The translations under genes and the position numbers were made by a program. Under the pieces are notes generated by a model. It saw only the letters and a program-made list of their open reading frames with translations, was not told the origin of the DNA and searched no databases. A stretch of DNA of 64,000 bases from Echinometra lucunter. Taxonomy: Eukaryota; Echinodermata; Echinoidea; Camarodonta; Echinometridae. The stretch lies in the NCBI GenBank assembly GCA_029962745.1, contig CM057165.1:22592657-22656656 (forward strand), in the 5' to 3' direction. Of this stretch, positions 60,189-64,000 are shown piece after piece (position 1 is the first letter of the stretch; every line of letters starts with the position of its first letter).

Positions 60189-60486
60189 AAGGCCCGGTCA
60201 CACCGCCCGAACTTTGTTGGAGCGTTCCTTGAACGGTAGGGAGAGGGGCCGAATTTCGACAACGCTCGTCACCGAGCACAAAATGGGAAAAACACGGGCA
60301 TTGCCTTAGCGGTGCACCGCTGAAGCCGTCGTTGCTTTAGCGTTGGTTTAACGGTAGCGAGCGGTAGCGAGCGTTGGTCCCGCTCCGACACCTCCATACT
60401 AACGCCAAACCAAAGTTCATCACCGCAATGGATCGCTGCTTCAACGAAGCTGCTCCAGCAAAGTTCTGGCAGTGTGACCGGGCCTT
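60189..60486. mobile_element. MITE with AAGGCCCGGTCACAC termini (298 bp)
   Basis: Left end AAGGCCCGGTCACACcGCCcG, right end ...GTGTGACCGGGCCTT, inverted over about 40 bp including gaactttgytggagc. It is clearly GC-richer than the surroundings and repeats acggtagcgagcg inside. Followed by (TA)n and (GA)n tracts to 60,553. Confidence 0.85.
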
Positions 60487-60522
60487 AAGATATATATATA
60501 TATATTCTATATAGATATATAC

Positions 60523-60554
<32 letters not shown>

Positions 60555-60571
60555 GGCCATGGACATAAATA

Positions 60572-61026
60572 TTTTAAAGGCATTGGCTAACTTTGTGAGC
60601 AGCTGATTTAAAAAATTCTCAAACTAAGATGAAACATGTGTATGAGTACTTGTATTTATACTCAAAAACCCTGAAACCAACCATAATTTGGAAGGAAAAG
60701 CTGTAAGTTAGACGCAAACCGCGATTTTATTAGCTTTCGTCTCGAGAGACATTGAACTAAGAGGACCGTTTGCGCAAATTCAAAAATACCGTTACTTTGC
60801 CTTCCGCCGCGTGATACGTCAATACACACAGTGCGGTCCGTTGAGTCATGTGCGCATGCGCACTCCTTATGTTGGGTCTATGCAACCGACCCTCGTATAT
60901 TTTTCAAACATTGGTTCACATTTCTAATATTTAAAAATACTTCCCGTGGATATTATGCTCTGAAACTTTCATACTAACAAAATGAGATTTTTTTAAAATC
61001 ATAACAATGTTAGCCAATGCCTTTAA
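60572..61026. mobile_element. MITE with TTAAAGGCATTGGCTAAC termini (455 bp)
   Basis: TTAAAGGCATTGGCTAAC at the left and GTTAGCCAATGCCTTTAA at the right are perfect 18-bp inverted repeats. The interior includes ctttcgtctcgagagacatt and a gcgcatgcgcac palindrome. No coding frame. Confidence 0.85.
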
Positions 61027-62704
61027 TCTATAAATAACCAACCATTTAACCAATTACTCCCACCATAATCTAACATTGTCCTACAAAAGCAAAGTCTGTA
61101 AAACCAGTTATAAGCACCAAACATAATCTCTAGCAAGGTAACTTCTTTAATGTATGACATGCAGTACTCTTTTATAACCTGCTAAGAGGTAGAAAGATGG
61201 TAATATATTTGTTGAGTAAAATCAGTTTGTTGCACTTTATTTCCACTGGAAATTAGCTAACAATATTCCTATTCAAAGCAGTGACAAATTTTGATAACCG
61301 CAAGGGATGTATTGGTAAGTGAATTCCAAGTTACTGTAAGTGTGGAATATTTTGTGGTGTTGAAATTTTCATGCATTTTGCGCAGAAGGACAATTGCATG
61401 AAAATAAAACCAAGCAAAATATTATGTTTATTATGCATGTGAATACAGTTATCCTAACTAAAATTAAAAGTGTGCGATTGTGTTTAACATGGCTGAGCAT
61501 GAAAAATTAATCATGCAAAAATTTGCATTTTTACAGTAATCTTTAGTGTTTATCCTTCTGGCTCTCAGAGGGTGATACTATTCTTTAAATGTTCTCTAAA
61601 TGTATCCTTGATTTGATGTCCCCTTTAGAATTCAGCCCAAGCATGACTACATTTTAAATGTCTGAATTAGTACACATGCACCCACAAATCGCATACAACT
61701 TGAGTAAAGAATGCTTTTGAAACTCAATACCAGTTTCCCCTATAATCACTAATCAAGAATGCATGTCTTAAGGTGGTATTCCTAACAGCAATTCCACATG
61801 GGCAGTAATAGAATGGTAATGATTTGCAAGAAACAAGAATGGCATGGACTGGTGTATTAAAATCATTGCATGGTCACATGATATACTTTATCATAAAAAC
61901 ATCCCAAAATATCATTCCTAGCACAAGGAATATCCCAACATTATTCTGATAATGAAAGTATATCAAAGAAATTGACTTGTACTTTCAAATTTACACTTCA
62001 GCCACTTACATTATCAGTCAGATTATTCTCTTTGTGATCAAGATATTTATAGCATAAATGATCAATCCTTACTCTGCAGCATGTATGACCAAAATTGGTG
62101 TATTTTCAGACCAAGAAAGTTTTGCTTCATACCATGAATTAGTAAATGACCTCTATAGGCAATGCCCCTGCTCTGTACAATACCCTCACTTAGTATCAGA
62201 TCAGATTTCATTTCAATATGCTCCTTATAGGAAATTACACAATTATTCAAAAAGCATATGTGTCATAATGTCATCTTTCATCACTTTAATGCCTGAAAGA
62301 TAAGGAGAATTATTTTCTCTCCTACAGATAAGATTTTGCATTGAAAAGTAAACTTCTAAAAATATGTTGCAGAGGTGAAGACCAGATTCAGGCCATACAT
62401 ATGATTGCACTTAAAGAGAAAAGAAATCTCAGAAAAGTACCTATGAAACTGTATGCATCCCCCCCCCCTTTTTCCCCCTCCCCTTAAAAACAATGACATG
62501 AAATGGTACATTTGGAACTCCTCACTTGCAATATACAACGACTAGCTGTCACACCATAATGTTTTATATTAGAAACATTTTTGACCTCATTCCTTCCAAT
62601 CCTGGCATTCTTAGTGGAACTTTTGGGATAAATAAATGCTTTTCACATGGACAATTAAGTATCATGATCTCATGTCAGCTGTAACAGGCTCAGGTGACAT
62701 TCAG

Positions 62705-62734
62705 CTTGATTTCTCACGACGGACTTGGGCCTAC
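62705..62734 (-). CDS. Possible last coding exon of a second gene
   Basis: On the minus strand a long pyrimidine tract (about 62,735-62,770) ends in TTTTTCTGTAG, a strong acceptor. The sequence after it reads AQVRREKSS-stop. A second frame reads PKSVVRNQAECHLSLLQLT-stop. If real, the gene enters from the right edge and its 3' UTR runs leftward. No family can be assigned from so few residues. Confidence 0.3.
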
Positions 62735-63207
62735 AGAAAAAGGCAATGAAAGAAAAGAAAAGAATTAATTCATGAAAAAGTAATCTCACAATTGACTCTG
62801 AATAGATAACTAGATACTGGTGCTCTAAACATTCCTGGATGGGACTGGATTGGATAATAACCTTCAGAAGATCAGAAATGTAAAACTGAAAATATCATGA
62901 ACAGATTAATTTATCTTTTTTCCTTTTGTGGATACAGTACATTTACATGCATGATAAGTTTTATTGTGAGCCACGGTAAATTTGACATGAGTGTAAAGGG
63001 CATTTTCTATACTTTCCAAATATTAAAATAACAAATTTGCACTTCATGTCAGGGTCAGGAAACCAGAAATATCTAATCAATGTAAAAACACATTTGTCTT
63101 TAAAATAGTCGATTCCAGCACTCCGACTGCTTACCAACATGCAACATGTTTTCTCACAACCAGGCAACAGCTACATTTTCGTAGGTGCATGTTTGCAACT
63201 TTGCACA

Positions 63208-63720
63208 AGGGCAGTGGCGGCACCAGGATTGTTAAAGTGGGGGGAGGGGGGCAAATGGAGGGCAAAAGAAAATGGTGGGGGGGCAGGGCCGGGCAGTCAA
63301 TTTTTTTTTTGCGTCCTCTTACACACATTTTAATATTAATTTTGTGAGCGAGCGAATAAAAAATACCTGCTTTTTCGGTTTTTAATCGCATTTTCGAACA
63401 AATATTCTGAAATATGACGAGCGAGCCAAGCGAGCGAGCCAAAAATGGCTACTTTTCTTGTTTTTAATCGCATTTTAGAAAAGAAATTTTAAAATATGAC
63501 GAGCGAGCGAAGCGAGCGAGCCAAAAACAGCCACTTTTTTGTTTTCAATCGAAGTTTTGAAGAGTGGAAAATGGTATTTTAGAGCACTTCACAGCTTGAA
63601 TATGATGTTTATGACAACATCTACTTATTTACAAATTACAGTATAATTTTTCTTTTCAGTCCTCAAAATTTCTGGGGGGGGCAACTGGGGGGGCAAAGCT
63701 TCTGAGGGTCAAGCAACAAG
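63208..63720. mobile_element. hAT-like element, left end only
   Basis: Starts CAGTGGCGGCACCAGG, like the 6,997 terminus, followed by a G-run. It continues with two to three units of about 80 bp, each holding tttttaatcgcatttt and gacgagcgag(c/cg)aagcgagcgag, then another G-run at 63,675. No matching right terminus or target duplication was found, so it is truncated or diverged. Confidence 0.6.
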
Positions 63721-64000
63721 TTGCACATGGTTTCATACAATGCGCACTTAGTTACAGGATGACTCACTCCCCAATCACAGGGCTAAGATTCTAAGGTCTT
63801 GACAATTTCAAAGATATTTTCTGCACTGTGGTTGCATATTGCTGGTTGCTAACTCTTCCATAAATCTATGGATGTTTTGAATGCAACGATGAAAACAATG
63901 AGGTTCTAGCGCTCCTATACATACATGTCTTGATGGTGGCTCATGTACTTTTTATATGTCTTTTACCCACTTAAAATCTTGTGAAGAAAAGTATTTTTAT

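Noticed and set aside
1..64000. CRISPR arrays, bacterial operons, phage genes
   Set aside because: None seen. The tandem repeats lack regular spacers, and the splice signals and retroelements show a eukaryotic genome.

Overview
The window is eukaryotic nuclear DNA. It is AT-rich, with spliceosomal exons, dinucleotide microsatellites, long poly-C/poly-G runs and many kinds of DNA transposons and non-LTR retrotransposon relics. The mix of hAT-like elements rich in 'gagcgaagcgagcg', a Crypton-type tyrosine recombinase and an R2/HERO-like retroelement fits a marine invertebrate deuterostome. A sea urchin or other echinoderm is my best guess, but this is inference and no species can be named.

The main gene is a heterotrimeric G-protein alpha subunit on the minus strand, spread over about 36 kb (roughly 51,157 down to 14,958). 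I built it by recognising short exons that single-frame ORFs miss. They encode an N-terminal helix ending in VKLLLLG (48,359-48,446), the P-loop (41,841-41,883), three helical-domain/switch I exons (40,875-41,016, 40,067-40,231, 38,011-38,137), the DIGGQR switch II exon (28,019-28,148), the NKMD exon (15,820-15,973) and the C-terminal exon ending IGMF-stop (14,958-15,145). Exon lengths and phases match the Gi-type vertebrate genes almost exactly. Exons 3, 4 and 5 carry several single-base frame disruptions while the others are clean. A possible 17-nt upstream microexon lies at 51,141-51,157. The start codon was not found.

1-14.4 kb (downstream of the gene): a cluster of tRNA-headed SINE copies in both orientations (2.07-3.5 kb), two hAT-like elements with 8-bp target duplications (5,591-5,824 and 6,997-8,313, the second with a paralogous empty site at 4.77 kb), and a Crypton-type recombinase (9,884-11,462, one frameshift) between inverted copies of a hairpin repeat that continues as a direct/inverted array to 13.2 kb.

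14.4-51.2 kb (gene and introns): a 1.1-kb fold-back (17.2-18.3 kb); a nested pair of TIR elements (21,747-27,972 containing 21,773-27,250) whose inner member carries phase-compatible exon-like segments; an R2/HERO-like relic (28.56-29.66 kb); a Tc1-like element with inverted repeats of about 440 bp (30,947-32,760); a CR1/Jockey-like 3' end (34,855-35,358); a 1.56-kb hAT-like element (42,047-43,606); and smaller palindromic MITEs.

51.2-64 kb: AT-rich sequence with a 1.36-kb tandem duplication holding an 84-bp minisatellite (53.55-56.3 kb), three MITEs, a possible last coding exon of another minus-strand gene (about 62,705-62,734), and the left end of another hAT-like element.
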